From the NCBI RefSeq assembly GCF_003852515.1, contig NZ_QAJK01000024.1:6564-70563 (forward strand): 64,000 bases of DNA, given 5' to 3'. Below are positions 41,519-51,056 of the stretch, one piece after another. The notes beneath the pieces were generated by a model. It had not been told where the DNA came from and ran no database searches. It saw only the letters and a program-made list of their open reading frames with translations. The DNA comes from Variovorax sp. KBW07. Its GTDB lineage: Bacteria; Pseudomonadota; Gammaproteobacteria; Burkholderiales; Burkholderiaceae_C. The number at the start of each line of letters is the position of its first letter. The first letter of the stretch is position 1. The position numbers were made by a program, and so were the translations under genes.

Positions 41519-42220
41519 ATGACTGAAAAACACCTCTCCAGCCAGTTCGACAGCGAACTCAACGGCGTTTCGTCGCGCGTGATGGAACTCGGCGGCATGG
41601 TCGAGTCGCAGATCCACACGGCGGTGTATGCGCTGCTGCAGTTCGACCCCGAAGCCGCCGACCGCGTGATGGAAACCGAGCACCGCGTCAATGCGATGGA
41701 AATCGACATCGACCGCGAACTCTCGTCGATCATCGCGCGCCGCCAGCCGACCGCTCGCGACCTGCGCCTGCTGATCGCTATTTCCAAGACCACCGCCAAC
41801 CTGGAGCGCGTGGGCGACGAAGCCAACAAGATCGCGCGCATGGTCAAGTCGATCATCGAGAGCGGTTCGGCCCGCGCGCTGCCCACCACCGAGCTGCGCA
41901 TTGCCGCCGACCTGGCCTCGGGCCTGCTGCGCACCGCGCTCGACGCGTTCGCGCGCCTGGACACGGCCGCTGCGCTGTCGATCCTGAAGGACGACGACCT
42001 GATCGACAAGGAGTTCGACGGCTTTGTGCGCAAGCTGGTCACCTACATGATGGAAGACCCGCGCACCATCTCCGCCAGCCTCGACCTGCTGTTCCTGGCC
42101 AAGGCCATCGAACGCATCGGCGACCACGCCAAGAACATCGCCGAGTTCATCATCTACATCGTCAAGGGTGCCGATGTGCGGCACACTTCGATGCAAGAAA
42201 TCGAATCCGCGCTGCAGTAA
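41519..42220 (+). CDS. phoU: Phosphate signalling protein PhoU
   Basis: A 233-residue all-helical protein made of two PhoU repeats. The metal-binding acidic motifs are 'ETEHRVNAMEIDID' in the first repeat and 'KDDDLIDKEFDGF' in the second; 'ISKTTANLERVGDEANKIA' and 'AKAIERIGDHAKNIAEFIIY' are the paired helices. PhoU links PstB to PhoR and represses the regulon in high phosphate. 'AGGAGA' precedes the ATG. Confidence 0.97.
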   Translation: MTEKHLSSQFDSELNGVSSRVMELGGMVESQIHTAVYALLQFDPEAADRVMETEHRVNAMEIDIDRELSSIIARRQPTARDLRLLIAISKTTANLERVGDEANKIARMVKSIIESGSARALPTTELRIAADLASGLLRTALDAFARLDTAAALSILKDDDLIDKEFDGFVRKLVTYMMEDPRTISASLDLLFLAKAIERIGDHAKNIAEFIIYIVKGADVRHTSMQEIESALQ

Positions 42221-42245
42221 GCGCGGCAAAAGACTCAAAGAAAGC

Positions 42246-42938
42246 ATGAAGAAACCCCGAGTCCTGATCGTCGAAGACGAGTCGTCGATCGCCGAGCTGA
42301 TCGCCGTCAACCTGCGCCACAACGGCTTCGAGCCGATCTGGTCGGAAGATGGCGCTGCAGCCCAACGCGAGATCGATGCCTTCCTGCCGGACCTGATCCT
42401 GCTCGACTGGATGCTGCCGGGCCAGAGCGGCCTGCAGCTTGCGCGCCAATGGCGCAAGGACCCGCGCACCAAGGCCATTCCGATCCTGATGCTGACCGCG
42501 CGCGGCGACGAGCCCGACAAGGTGGCTGGCCTGGACGCCGGTGCCGACGACTACATCACCAAGCCGTTCTCCACCCAGGAAATGCTGGCCCGCATCCGTG
42601 CGGTGCTGCGCCGCCGGGCACCCGAAGTGGTGACCGAACGCGTCGAAATCGGCGAACTGGCGCTCGACACCTCCACCCACCGCGTGACGTGGCAGGGCGG
42701 GGCGCTGAAGGTCGGCCCGACCGAGTTCAAGCTGCTGGCCTACCTGATGCAGCACGCCGAGCGCGTGCACAGCCGGGCGCAACTGCTCGACAAGGTGTGG
42801 GGCGACCACGTCTACATCGAAGAGCGCACGGTCGACGTGCACGTCAAGCGCCTGCGCGAGTCGCTGGGCGCAGCCGCGCCGATGGTGGAAACCGTCCGGG
42901 GAGCGGGCTACCGCCTGACCGCCCAAGTCACGGTTTGA
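42246..42938 (+). CDS. phoB: Phosphate regulon response regulator PhoB
   Basis: A 230-residue OmpR-family regulator. The receiver has 'IVEDESS', phospho-acceptor D54 in 'LILLDWMLPG', 'MLTARGDEPDKVAGLD' and 'YITKPFS'. The winged helix carries 'VGPTEFKLLAYLMQH' and the recognition region 'YIEERTVDVHVKRLRESL', as in PhoB. The ATG at 'MKKPRVLIVE' was chosen; the frame is open further up but overlaps phoU. It should bind the Pho boxes at 33144, 37521 and 37588. Confidence 0.97.
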   Translation: MKKPRVLIVEDESSIAELIAVNLRHNGFEPIWSEDGAAAQREIDAFLPDLILLDWMLPGQSGLQLARQWRKDPRTKAIPILMLTARGDEPDKVAGLDAGADDYITKPFSTQEMLARIRAVLRRRAPEVVTERVEIGELALDTSTHRVTWQGGALKVGPTEFKLLAYLMQHAERVHSRAQLLDKVWGDHVYIEERTVDVHVKRLRESLGAAAPMVETVRGAGYRLTAQVTV

Positions 42939-42982
42939 GCGCCGTGGCATCCCTTGGCGGCGGGCGCGGATAATCGCCCGCC

Positions 42983-44320
42983 ATGCCCTTCCGAATTGCT
43001 ACTTTTTTAATAGCGTCCCTCGCAGTGGCGGCGGGCGCTGTTGGCCTTTTCGGCTGGAAGTTCGGCTGGCTCGGTGCCTGGCTGGGCGCCGTGCTGTGGC
43101 TGGGGCTCGATGCCTGGCGCGCCGAACGGCTGCTGCGGGTGCTGCGCAACGACGCCGCGGGCCTGCCGACGCGCGGGCCGGGCGTGTGGGGCGAACTCTC
43201 CGAACGCATCCGCAAGCTGCTGCGCGACCGCGAGCAGCAGACCCGGCAGGCCGAAGACCGGCTGCAGGAATTCCTGGCCGCCATCCAGGCGTCGCCGAAC
43301 GGCGTGATCCTGCTCGACGAGCAGGGCCGCATCGAATGGTGCAACCAGACGGCGGCCAGCCAGTTCGGCATCGACGCCGAGCGCGACCTGCTGCAGCACC
43401 TGGCGAACCTGGTGCGCGATCCGGCCTTCGTGGCCTACCTGGCTTCGTGGAACTACAGCCGCGACGTGGTCATCGATGCCTCCGGGCCCGGCCATGCGCA
43501 CCAGCGCAGCCATCCGGTGCGGTTGTCGGTGCAGGTGCACCCCTACGCGGGCAACCGCCGGATGCTGCTGACCCGCGACATCACCGCGCTCGAGCAGGCC
43601 GAGGCGATGCGGCGCGATTTCGTGGCCAACGTGTCGCATGAAATCCGCACGCCGCTGACGGTGCTGGCCGGCTTTGTCGAAACCCTGCAGAACCTGCCGC
43701 TCGATGCGAACGAGCGCACGCGCTACCTCGCGCTGATGGGGCAGCAGTCGCACCGCATGGAGACGCTGGTGAACGATCTGCTCACGCTGTCACGGCTCGA
43801 AGGCAGCGCGGCGCCTTCGGGCAACCAGTGGATTCGCACACGCGCCTTGCTGGCGCAGTGCGAGGACGAAGGGCGCGGGCTCTCGGGCCGGCTGGCGCCT
43901 CTGGGCCATCGGCTGTCGTTCACCATCGATGCCGAGTCTGAAATGTCGGGCGCGCCGACCGAGCTGCAAAGCGCGATGTCGAACCTGCTGAGCAACGCAA
44001 TCCGCTACACGCCCGGTGGCGGCGAAGTGGCCGTCAGCTGGAAGGTGCTGCCCGACGGGCGTGGCGAATACGCCGTGCGCGATACGGGGCCGGGCATTGC
44101 GGCCGAGCACATTCCGCGGCTGACCGAGCGCTTCTATCGCATCGACCGCAGCCGCTCGCGCGAGACGGGCGGAACGGGGCTGGGCCTGGCGATCGTCAAG
44201 CACATCGCGCAGCGCCACGGTGCCGAGCTGCGCATCGAAAGCACGGTGGGCAAGGGCTCGCGCTTTGCGCTGCTGTTTCCGGCTGCGCGGGTGCGCGAAG
44301 CGCGGGTGCTGGCGAAGTAA
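42983..44320 (+). CDS. phoR: Phosphate regulon sensor kinase PhoR
   Basis: A 445-residue membrane kinase. Two short N-terminal hydrophobic segments (about 5-45) form the PhoR anchor. A PAS domain follows (about 95-200; 'AIQASPNGVILLDEQGRIEW'). The dimerisation helix has H219 in 'NVSHEIRTPLTVLAGF'; the ATPase domain has 'NLLSNAIRYTPGG', 'DTGPGIA' and 'GTGLGLAIVKHI'. It lies 44 bp after phoB and closes the operon, converging with the MATE gene. Confidence 0.96.
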   Translation: MPFRIATFLIASLAVAAGAVGLFGWKFGWLGAWLGAVLWLGLDAWRAERLLRVLRNDAAGLPTRGPGVWGELSERIRKLLRDREQQTRQAEDRLQEFLAAIQASPNGVILLDEQGRIEWCNQTAASQFGIDAERDLLQHLANLVRDPAFVAYLASWNYSRDVVIDASGPGHAHQRSHPVRLSVQVHPYAGNRRMLLTRDITALEQAEAMRRDFVANVSHEIRTPLTVLAGFVETLQNLPLDANERTRYLALMGQQSHRMETLVNDLLTLSRLEGSAAPSGNQWIRTRALLAQCEDEGRGLSGRLAPLGHRLSFTIDAESEMSGAPTELQSAMSNLLSNAIRYTPGGGEVAVSWKVLPDGRGEYAVRDTGPGIAAEHIPRLTERFYRIDRSRSRETGGTGLGLAIVKHIAQRHGAELRIESTVGKGSRFALLFPAARVREARVLAK

Positions 44321-44358
44321 ACGCGGAGTTGGCGACGCAGGTCGGCCCGCTGGGCGGG

Positions 44359-45705
44359 TCAGGTGGCCCGCTTGGCCATCGTCCAGCGCAGCAGCGTGAT
44401 GAACAGCAAGGCGGTCACTGCCAGCGCCAAAGAACTCATGATCCAGAACGCCCGTGGCGATTGCATGGCCTCCCACGGGCCCAGTCCGTGGTACGCCAGC
44501 AAATAGCTGCCGCCCAGGCCCAGGCCCCACAGCATCGTGCAATAGATGACCAGCGGTGCCATCGTGACCCGGTAGCAGCGCAGCACGAACACGCAGAGCG
44601 TCTGCATTGCATCGGCCATATGGAATGCGGCCACCGGCAGCATCAGCGCCGCAGCCATCGCGATGACAGCCGGGTTGTCCGAGTACACATTGGCCAGCGG
44701 GAAGCGCAGGGTGACCAGCGCCGTCGCGAAGAGCAGGGCGCACAGCACTGCCAGCTCGAATCCCAGCCGGCAGGTGTGCCGGGCCTTGGCGGCGTCGCCT
44801 GCGCCGAGCCAGAAGCTCACGCGGGCGCTGGTCGCTATGGAGAGCGACAGCGGGATCATGTAGGCCACGGCCATCAGGTTCGCGGCGATCTGGTGCGCGG
44901 CTGCCGAGACCGTGCCCAGGCGCGCGATGAACAGCGCCATCAGCGTGAACGAGGTCACTTCCACCAGCACCGCGAGGCCGCCAGGGACGCCCAACCGCGC
45001 GAATTGCCTGATCTGTCGCCAGTCGGGCTTCTCGATGCGCTCCCAGAGCCGATAACCTCGATAGAAGGGACTGCTGCGCAACAACCAGACCGCGCAGGCG
45101 AGCATGGCCCAGTTCACGCACAGCGTCGCCCAGCCGCAACCCACCAGCCCCATTGCCGGCAGGCCCGCACCGCCGAAGGTGAACCAGATCGACAGCGGCA
45201 GCTTCACGACCAGCGATCCCAATTGCAGCCAGGTCACGAGTTGGGGCTTGCCCAGGCTCTGGCTGAGCGTGCTGAAAAGGCGAAACAACAGGGACGGCGC
45301 CAGGGCGAAGGCCAGCACCGTGAGGTACATCTCGACCTCGCCGCGCATTTCCGCGGGCACCTGCGTCAACCGCAGCAACGCGCCGGGTGACAGCAATGCC
45401 GCCATGCCGACCACGATGGCGATGCCCGCGAGGTAGAGCGATTGCCGCACCGAGCGGCCGATTTCGCTGCTCCGGCCACCGCCGTGCAACTCGGCCCAGA
45501 CCGGCAGCAGCGCCTGCAGCACGCCCATCAGCGAGACGTACACGCTGACGAAGATCGCGGCGCCGACCGAGAGGGCTGCCAGCGCGTTTTCGGAATAGCG
45601 GCCCGCGATGATGGTGTCGGTCACGCCGAAGGCCATCACGGCGAGCTGCCCGACCAGCACCGTGCCCGCGTGCCGCGCGATCAGGCTCCGTTCGCCCCTG
45701 CTCAC
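44359..45705 (-). CDS. MATE family multidrug/toxin efflux transporter
   Basis: A 448-residue membrane protein with about twelve helices in two halves. Typical MATE motifs are 'GVTDTIIAGRYSENALAALS' in the first half and 'GVPGGLAVLVEVTSFTLMAL' and 'SAAAHQIAANLMAVAYMIPL' in the second. It exports cationic drugs or metabolites in exchange for H+ or Na+. Translation starts at a GTG overlapping the stop of the upstream glycosyltransferase gene (GTGA), so the two are coupled. No local regulator is visible. Confidence 0.93.
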   Translation of the reverse strand: MSRGERSLIARHAGTVLVGQLAVMAFGVTDTIIAGRYSENALAALSVGAAIFVSVYVSLMGVLQALLPVWAELHGGGRSSEIGRSVRQSLYLAGIAIVVGMAALLSPGALLRLTQVPAEMRGEVEMYLTVLAFALAPSLLFRLFSTLSQSLGKPQLVTWLQLGSLVVKLPLSIWFTFGGAGLPAMGLVGCGWATLCVNWAMLACAVWLLRSSPFYRGYRLWERIEKPDWRQIRQFARLGVPGGLAVLVEVTSFTLMALFIARLGTVSAAAHQIAANLMAVAYMIPLSLSIATSARVSFWLGAGDAAKARHTCRLGFELAVLCALLFATALVTLRFPLANVYSDNPAVIAMAAALMLPVAAFHMADAMQTLCVFVLRCYRVTMAPLVIYCTMLWGLGLGGSYLLAYHGLGPWEAMQSPRAFWIMSSLALAVTALLFITLLRWTMAKRAT

Positions 45706-47432
45706 TGGGGCGTGATCTTCTGGTAGAGCAGCAGATCGTCGGCCGGGCTGCTGGGGCGGCGCAGGGTGCCGCTGAAACGCCACTGGTCGAACGGAATGAT
45801 GGTGTGCAGGCGTTCGATGGTGTCGGGGCTCACCAGCAGCCAGGGGCAATTGGTGCCCAGCAGCAGCGGTTGCACGTTGAAGTTGCCATGGTGGCGGAGC
45901 GCCGCGATGTGCGGCCGGCTCAGCGCCAGCTCGGCGATGCAGCTCGGCTGGCCGACGCGTTCGGCCACCGCGTGCACCTGCGGCACGTAGCTGCGCGCGT
46001 AGTCGATGGGCGGCAGCCACAGCGTCATGAGCAGCATCCAGCACAGCGCGGTGCCGCCGGCGGGCAGCACCAGCGTCTTCCAGAGCGCGGCGCGGTGCCG
46101 CCCGGTGCGCCAGCGCACCAGCCAGCACCAGGCGATGGTCGCGGCCAACGCGAGCACGAACGCGATGGCCGAGAACTCGGGCACGAAGCCCGGCACCAGC
46201 CGGGCCACGCTGGCTGCGGGCTTGGGCGGCTTGCCGGTCATCATGGCGATCCAGTACATCCAGCCCAGCGCGGCGAGCGTGCTGAAAAGAAGTACGTTGA
46301 ACCAGTCGATGAGTGCCAGTGCGCTGCGGCGGAAGGTCGGCAGGGCAAAGGCGGCCAGCGTCGCGAAGGCGGGCAGAGCCAGCAACAGCGAGCGGTCGGA
46401 ATAGTCGGTGGTCCAGGTGGCGGCCAGCGGCACCAGCGCGAACCAGAGCGGCAGCGCCACGTGGCGCGCGGAAAGCTGCCGGCGCCAGCGCCAGAGCGTC
46501 CAGATCGCAAAAGGCCAGACCGGCCAGGTGAACCACAGCAGCAGCTTGCCCTGGCTGCGGATCTCGTTGAACAGCGAGTTGCCATCCACCGTGATCTTCC
46601 ATTGCGGCAAGCCCAGGGCGAAGACCAGCACTGCGGCAAGCACGGTGACGCCCGCCATGGTGGCCAGCGCGGCGCCGGTATAGCCGGGGCCGTCGTCGGC
46701 ACTGGTGTCGGCACCCAGCTTCGCCGTGCGCCGACGCTCGTAGGCGATGTAGAGCACGCTGCCTGCGGCCAATGCCAGGCCGACGGTGGGCGCGCCGCTC
46801 AAGGTGATGCCGAGCGTGCCCACGACCAGCCCGATCACCGGACCGACGCGCCGATAGGGCAGCGCGGCCACGCCGTAGAACAGGTGCGAGGCGAAGTACA
46901 GCTGGGCCAGCGCCGGCGTGGTTTCGTGGCCGAGCTGGGCCAGCCCGAGGCAGGCGATCAGCGCCAGCAGGCCGCCATCGGCAATGGCGCGTGCGTAGTC
47001 GGTCGGGCGGGCTTCACCGCCAAAGGCAAACGCCACGGGTTGGGCGCGGGCCGTGCGGGCAAGGTAGTAGACGGCGTACCACGTGGCGGTGAACGTGCCC
47101 CACAGCAGCAGCGCAAAGGCAATGCGCACGGCCAGGTCGGGGTTCAGCCACGACGGAGAAATCTTGATGGCCAGGGCGCCGATCCAGTAGGGGATCAGCG
47201 CGGGCGTTTCCGGGCGCATGCCCAGCAGCAGCGGGTCGAACCAGCGCGCAATGCCTTCGGTGCTGCGGGCCAGCTCGGCCATGTAGCCGAAGGCCGTGAT
47301 GTCCGCACTCTTCCAGGGGCCCCGACCGACCAGGCCCGGCAGCAGATAGGCCGCACACAGCAGCAGCAGCGCGATGCGCGGCAGCCGGCGCACGGCGTTC
47401 TGGGCAACGATTGCAGGGGTCGGTTGGTTCAA
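45702..47432 (-). CDS. Membrane glycosyltransferase, GT39/ArnT-like
   Basis: A 576-residue inner-membrane protein with about eleven hydrophobic segments. The first external loop reads 'GRGPWKSADITAFGYMAELA', with the acidic residue expected of GT-C enzymes that take sugars from polyprenyl phosphate; a soluble C-terminal domain of about 100 residues closes the protein. ArnT-type enzymes modify lipid A; others glycosylate proteins or surface polymers. The acceptor cannot be told here. It is coupled to the MATE gene downstream. Confidence 0.85.
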   Translation of the reverse strand: MNQPTPAIVAQNAVRRLPRIALLLLCAAYLLPGLVGRGPWKSADITAFGYMAELARSTEGIARWFDPLLLGMRPETPALIPYWIGALAIKISPSWLNPDLAVRIAFALLLWGTFTATWYAVYYLARTARAQPVAFAFGGEARPTDYARAIADGGLLALIACLGLAQLGHETTPALAQLYFASHLFYGVAALPYRRVGPVIGLVVGTLGITLSGAPTVGLALAAGSVLYIAYERRRTAKLGADTSADDGPGYTGAALATMAGVTVLAAVLVFALGLPQWKITVDGNSLFNEIRSQGKLLLWFTWPVWPFAIWTLWRWRRQLSARHVALPLWFALVPLAATWTTDYSDRSLLLALPAFATLAAFALPTFRRSALALIDWFNVLLFSTLAALGWMYWIAMMTGKPPKPAASVARLVPGFVPEFSAIAFVLALAATIAWCWLVRWRTGRHRAALWKTLVLPAGGTALCWMLLMTLWLPPIDYARSYVPQVHAVAERVGQPSCIAELALSRPHIAALRHHGNFNVQPLLLGTNCPWLLVSPDTIERLHTIIPFDQWRFSGTLRRPSSPADDLLLYQKITPQ

Positions 47433-47462
47433 GAGGCGAGGCGAAAGGCAGGATTCGGAAAG

Positions 47463-47493
47463 AAAAAGGGCAGCGCGGTAAACCGGGCTGCCC
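47463..47493 (-). terminator. Terminator of rpmE2
   Basis: On the reverse strand, GGGCAGCCCGG pairs with CCGCGCTGCCC (one mismatch) around a TTTA loop, followed by TTTTTCTTT. It lies 20 bp after the rpmE2 stop and 30 bp before the glycosyltransferase start. Confidence 0.8.
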
Positions 47494-47513
47494 TCGACGC
47501 AAAAGCGCTTGCT

Positions 47514-47783
47514 TTACTTCGAAGCAGCGCCGGTGGTCTTGCCGAAGCGGTTGCGGAACTTCTCGACGCGACCGCCCATGTTGTCGACCGACTTTTGCGT
47601 GCCGGTGTAGAACGGGTGCGATTCGCTCGTGGTGTCGAGCTTGAAAAGGGGCAGCTCGCGACCGTCATCGGTCGTGCCCATTTCCTTGGTGTTCGCGCAC
47701 GAACGGGTCACGAACTTGAAGCCGTTCGACATGTCGACGAACAGGATTTCGCGGTAATTGGGGTGGATGCCTTCTTTTGCCAT
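47514..47783 (-). CDS. rpmE2: 50S ribosomal protein L31, type B
   Basis: An 89-residue ribosomal protein starting 'MAKEGIHPNYREILFVDMSN' with 'SHPFYTGTQKSVDNMGGRVE' in the second half. It lacks the CxxC zinc pair of the type A protein (one Cys only, in 'TRSCANT'), so it is the zinc-independent form that often replaces the type A protein when zinc is short. No obvious Zur site was seen upstream. Divergent from the oxidoreductase gene. Confidence 0.95.
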   Translation of the reverse strand: MAKEGIHPNYREILFVDMSNGFKFVTRSCANTKEMGTTDDGRELPLFKLDTTSESHPFYTGTQKSVDNMGGRVEKFRNRFGKTTGAASK

Positions 47784-47972
47784 GGTCTTTCCTTTTGCGC
47801 TTTTGGAATCAATGCGCGGTCGATGCGAGAGCCACCGGTGTGCCAGCATTCTGGCGCGCCGTCCCGCAGAGCGATGTCTGCAGGAAGCCGGGCGACGTTG
47901 CCCAGCCGCACTTTTCGCGGAGCCCTCGATTATCGCATACTGCCCCATTTTCGAGCAAACCCACCCCTCCAG

Positions 47973-49040
47973 ATGACTTCCAACCCCTTGCGCGCCGGCC
48001 TCGTCGGCTACGGTTTTGCCGGTCAGACCTTCCACGCGCCGGTGCTTTCGGCCGTTCCAGGGCTCGAGCTGGCGGCGGTGGCGAGTTCGCAGCCGCACAA
48101 GGTCCATGCCGATCGGCCGGGCGTGGCCGTGGTGCCCGATGTGGCGGCGCTCGTGGCCCGTTCCGACATCGACCTGGTCGTGGTCGCCACGCCGAATGCC
48201 CAGCACCATCCGGTTGCCAAGGCCGCGTTGGAGGCGGGCAAGCATGTCGTGGTCGACAAGCCTTTCACGCTCGATGTGGCCGAAGCCAGGGAGCTTGAAT
48301 TGTTGGCTAAGCGCAACAATCGCGTGCTGGCGGTCTACCAGAACCGGCGCTTCGACGCCGATTTCCTGACGCTCAAGGATGTGCTCGCCAGCGGCGAGTT
48401 GGGCCGCCCTGTGTATCTGGAGTCGCATTTCGACCGTTTCCGCCCTGAGGTGCGGGAGCGCTGGCGTGAGCAGGCGGTGCCGGGATCGGGGCTGTGGGTC
48501 GACCTGGGCGCCCATCTGGTCGACCAGGCGGTGCAGTTGTTCGGCCGGCCCGACACGCTGCAGCTCGACACGGCGGTGCTGCGTGATGGCGCGCTGGTCG
48601 AAGACTATTTCCATGCCGTGCTGCGCTACGAAAGCGGCCCGCACGCACCGCTGCGGGTGGTCTTGCATGCCACCACACTGGCCGCCCATGCGGCGCCGCG
48701 CTACATCGTGCACGGCACGCGCGGCAGCTACGTCAAGCATGGCGTCGATACACAGGAAGACGCGCTGCGTGCAGGCCAGCGGCCACCGGCGGCAGGGTGG
48801 GGCGCCGATCCGCTCGATGGCGAACTCACGCTGATCGGCAGCGACGGGGCACCGCACTTTCGCGCTGTGCCAACGCGGGCCGGCAACTACGTCGATTACT
48901 ACGCCGCCGTGCGCGACGCCATTCTTGGCACAGGCCCGAACCCCGTGCCGCCCGAGCAGGCTGTCGCGCTGATGGAGTTGCTCGACATCGGCCGCCAGAG
49001 TGCCCTCGAAGGCCGCGCCATTCAAACCTCGCGCCCATGA
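47973..49040 (+). CDS. Gfo/Idh/MocA family NAD(P)-dependent oxidoreductase
   Basis: A 355-residue cytosolic dehydrogenase. The Rossmann fold has 'GLVGYGFAGQTFHAPVL', and the family motif 'EAGKHVVVDKPFTLDVAEA' carries the catalytic Lys of the KP motif. The C-terminal substrate domain has 'GSGLWVDLGAHLVDQAVQLF', with the GxHxxD-like helix. Similar to E. coli YdgJ-type members. The sugar or inositol substrate is unknown. It ends at a bidirectional terminator shared with rho. Confidence 0.9.
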   Translation: MTSNPLRAGLVGYGFAGQTFHAPVLSAVPGLELAAVASSQPHKVHADRPGVAVVPDVAALVARSDIDLVVVATPNAQHHPVAKAALEAGKHVVVDKPFTLDVAEARELELLAKRNNRVLAVYQNRRFDADFLTLKDVLASGELGRPVYLESHFDRFRPEVRERWREQAVPGSGLWVDLGAHLVDQAVQLFGRPDTLQLDTAVLRDGALVEDYFHAVLRYESGPHAPLRVVLHATTLAAHAAPRYIVHGTRGSYVKHGVDTQEDALRAGQRPPAAGWGADPLDGELTLIGSDGAPHFRAVPTRAGNYVDYYAAVRDAILGTGPNPVPPEQAVALMELLDIGRQSALEGRAIQTSRP

Positions 49041-49042
49041 AA

Positions 49043-49077
49043 AAAGCGCGTCGGCCCGTGGGGGCCGACGCGCTTTT
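49043..49077. terminator. Bidirectional terminator between the oxidoreductase gene and rho
   Basis: AAAGCGCGTCGGCCC and GGGCCGACGCGCTTT form a 15-bp perfect stem with a four-base loop. On the reverse strand it is followed by a T-rich run; on the plus strand the tract is TTTT. It serves both convergent genes. Confidence 0.9.
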
Positions 49078-49094
49078 GCGGGAGAGCCTGAAGC

Positions 49095-50360
49095 TCAGCC
49101 GCCGCGACGCATCATGTCGAAGAACTCGACATTCGTTTTCGTCGCCTTCATGTTCTTGAGCATCAGCTCCATCGACTCGATCTCGTCCATGTTGTACATG
49201 AGCTGGCGCAGGATGCGGGTCTTCTGCAGGATCTCGGGGGCCAGCAGTAATTCTTCACGGCGCGTGCCGCTGCGGTTGAGCTGGATCGACGGGAACACGC
49301 GCTTTTCGTACAGGCGGCGGTCGAGGTGGATTTCGGAGTTGCCGGTGCCCTTGAACTCTTCGAAGATCACTTCGTCCATGCGGCTGCCGGTGTCGATCAG
49401 CGCGGTGCCGATGATGGTCAGCGAGCCGCCTTCTTCCACGTTGCGCGCGGCGCCCAGGAAGCGCTTGGGGCGCTGCAGCGCGTTGGAATCGACGCCGCCG
49501 GTGAGCACCTTGCCCGACGAGGGCACGACGTTGTTGTAGGCGCGGGCAAGGCGGGTGATCGAGTCCAGCAGGATCACCACGTCCTTCTTGAGTTCGACCA
49601 GGCGCTTGGCGCGCTCGATCACCATTTCGGCGACGTGCACGTGGCGGGCGGCAGGCTCGTCGAAGGTCGAAGCAATGACTTCGCCCTTCACCGTGCGCTG
49701 CATTTCGGTCACTTCTTCAGGGCGCTCGTCGACGAGCAGCACCATCATGTGGACGTCGGGGTAGTTGGCGCTGATCGCGTGGGCGATGTGCTGCATCATC
49801 ACCGTCTTGCCGCTCTTGGGCGGCGCCACGAGCAGGGCGCGCTGGCCTTTGCCGATGGGGGCGATGATGTCGATGATGCGGCCCGTGATGTTCTCTTCGC
49901 CCTTGACGCCATCGCGTTCAAGCTTCATCTGTTCCTTGGGGAACAGCGGCGTCAGGTTTTCGAACATCACCTTGTGCTTGTTCTGCTCGGGCGGGCCGTC
50001 GTTGACCTTGTCGAGCTTGGTCAGCGCGAAGTAGCGCTCGCCGTCCTTGGGCGTGCGCACTTCACCTTCGATCATGTCGCCGGTGTGCAGGTTGAAGCGC
50101 CGCACCTGGCTGGGCGAGATGTAGATGTCGTCGGTGCTGGCCGTGAAGCTGGTGTCGGGACTGCGCAGAAAGCCGAAGCCGTCGGGCAGGATTTCGAGCA
50201 CACCGTCGGCAAAGACCTGTTCGCCAGCCTTTGCGCGCTTCTTGATGATCGCGAACATCAGCTCCTGCTTGCGCATGCGGCCGACGTTTTCGATCTCAAG
50301 CGCTTCAGCTTGCTTGAGGACTTCAGACACGTGGAGTGCCTTGAGTTCGTTTAAGTGCAT
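49095..50360 (-). CDS. rho: Transcription termination factor Rho
   Basis: A 421-residue hexameric RNA helicase, close to the E. coli length. The N-terminal OB fold has '[17 protein letters not shown]' and '[18 protein letters not shown]'. The ATPase has Walker A '[14 protein letters not shown]', Walker B '[16 protein letters not shown]', the Q-loop '[19 protein letters not shown]' and the arginine finger in '[13 protein letters not shown]'. It is 182 bp downstream of trxA on the same strand, the usual betaproteobacterial order. Confidence 0.98.
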   Translation of the reverse strand: MHLNELKALHVSEVLKQAEALEIENVGRMRKQELMFAIIKKRAKAGEQVFADGVLEILPDGFGFLRSPDTSFTASTDDIYISPSQVRRFNLHTGDMIEGEVRTPKDGERYFALTKLDKVNDGPPEQNKHKVMFENLTPLFPKEQMKLERDGVKGEENITGRIIDIIAPIGKGQRALLVAPPKSGKTVMMQHIAHAISANYPDVHMMVLLVDERPEEVTEMQRTVKGEVIASTFDEPAARHVHVAEMVIERAKRLVELKKDVVILLDSITRLARAYNNVVPSSGKVLTGGVDSNALQRPKRFLGAARNVEEGGSLTIIGTALIDTGSRMDEVIFEEFKGTGNSEIHLDRRLYEKRVFPSIQLNRSGTRREELLLAPEILQKTRILRQLMYNMDEIESMELMLKNMKATKTNVEFFDMMRRGG

Positions 50361-50492
50361 GGAATGACCCCTCGCGGGGTAATCGAACGGAAAACGGGGG
50401 GAGGTTTGATGTGAAGCGAGAACTGCTTCACTAACCGGGGAACTCGAACCGGTTGCCAGTAAGGGCCGGTGATCTGTGGGAGATTATGACAG

Positions 50493-50531
50493 TAAAAAAC
50501 GCTCCGGCCAACGCATTGCGCGTCGGCCGGA
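50493..50531 (-). terminator. Terminator of trxA
   Basis: On the reverse strand, TCCGGCC then GCGT-type pairs fold into an 11-pair stem with one mismatch, followed by GCG and TTTTTT. It starts 12 bp after the trxA stop. Confidence 0.8.
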
Positions 50532-50542
50532 TCAAATGTCGC

Positions 50543-50875
50543 TCAGGCGAGTTGCTGGTCGATGAAGGCCGTGAGTTGCGCCTTGCTCATTGCGCCGACC
50601 TTGGTGGCGGCCAGCTGGCCGTCCTTGAACAGCATCAGCGTGGGGATGCCACGGATGCCGAACTTGGCGGGGATGTCGCGGTTCTCGTCGACGTTCAGCT
50701 TGGCGATCTGCAGCTTGCCTTCGTAGGTGGCCGAGACTTCGTCGAGGATCGGGGCGATCATCTTGCAGGGGCCGCACCATTCGGCCCAGTAGTCGACCAG
50801 CACGGGCTGGCTGGACTTGAGCACGTCGGCCTCGAAAGAGGAATCGGAGATGTGTTTGATGAGTTCGCTGGCCAT
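50543..50875 (-). CDS. trxA: Thioredoxin 1
   Basis: A 110-residue cytosolic thiol-disulfide carrier. '[20 protein letters not shown]' contains the CGPC active site; '[16 protein letters not shown]' contains the cis-proline and 'VGAMSKAQL' the C-terminal helix start. Length and motifs are those of TrxA. It reduces ribonucleotide reductase, PAPS reductase and methionine sulfoxide reductases. Confidence 0.97.
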   Translation of the reverse strand: MASELIKHISDSSFEADVLKSSQPVLVDYWAEWCGPCKMIAPILDEVSATYEGKLQIAKLNVDENRDIPAKFGIRGIPTLMLFKDGQLAATKVGAMSKAQLTAFIDQQLA

Positions 50876-51056
50876 GTAATGGGTCCTTGTGCGCAGGGAG
50901 TTTCGGTGCAGCTAAAGTGCAGGTCATTGTGACAGAAACCAAGGGGCGGGGTGCCATGCGCGGACGCTATGGCGACGATAGCCAAAGCCTCACGAAGCTT
51001 CACCAAAGCCCCTTGCCGGTCACCTCCACGCGCGCTCTCCAACCCCTCGATAGAAC

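Noticed and set aside
47784-49025. Upstream extension of the rpmE2 frame
   Set aside because: L31 is about 90 residues; the extension is antisense to the oxidoreductase.
45804-49040. A 1078-codon plus-strand frame
   Set aside because: Only its last 356 codons (from 47973) are a real gene, the Gfo/Idh oxidoreductase; the rest is antisense to the glycosyltransferase and rpmE2.
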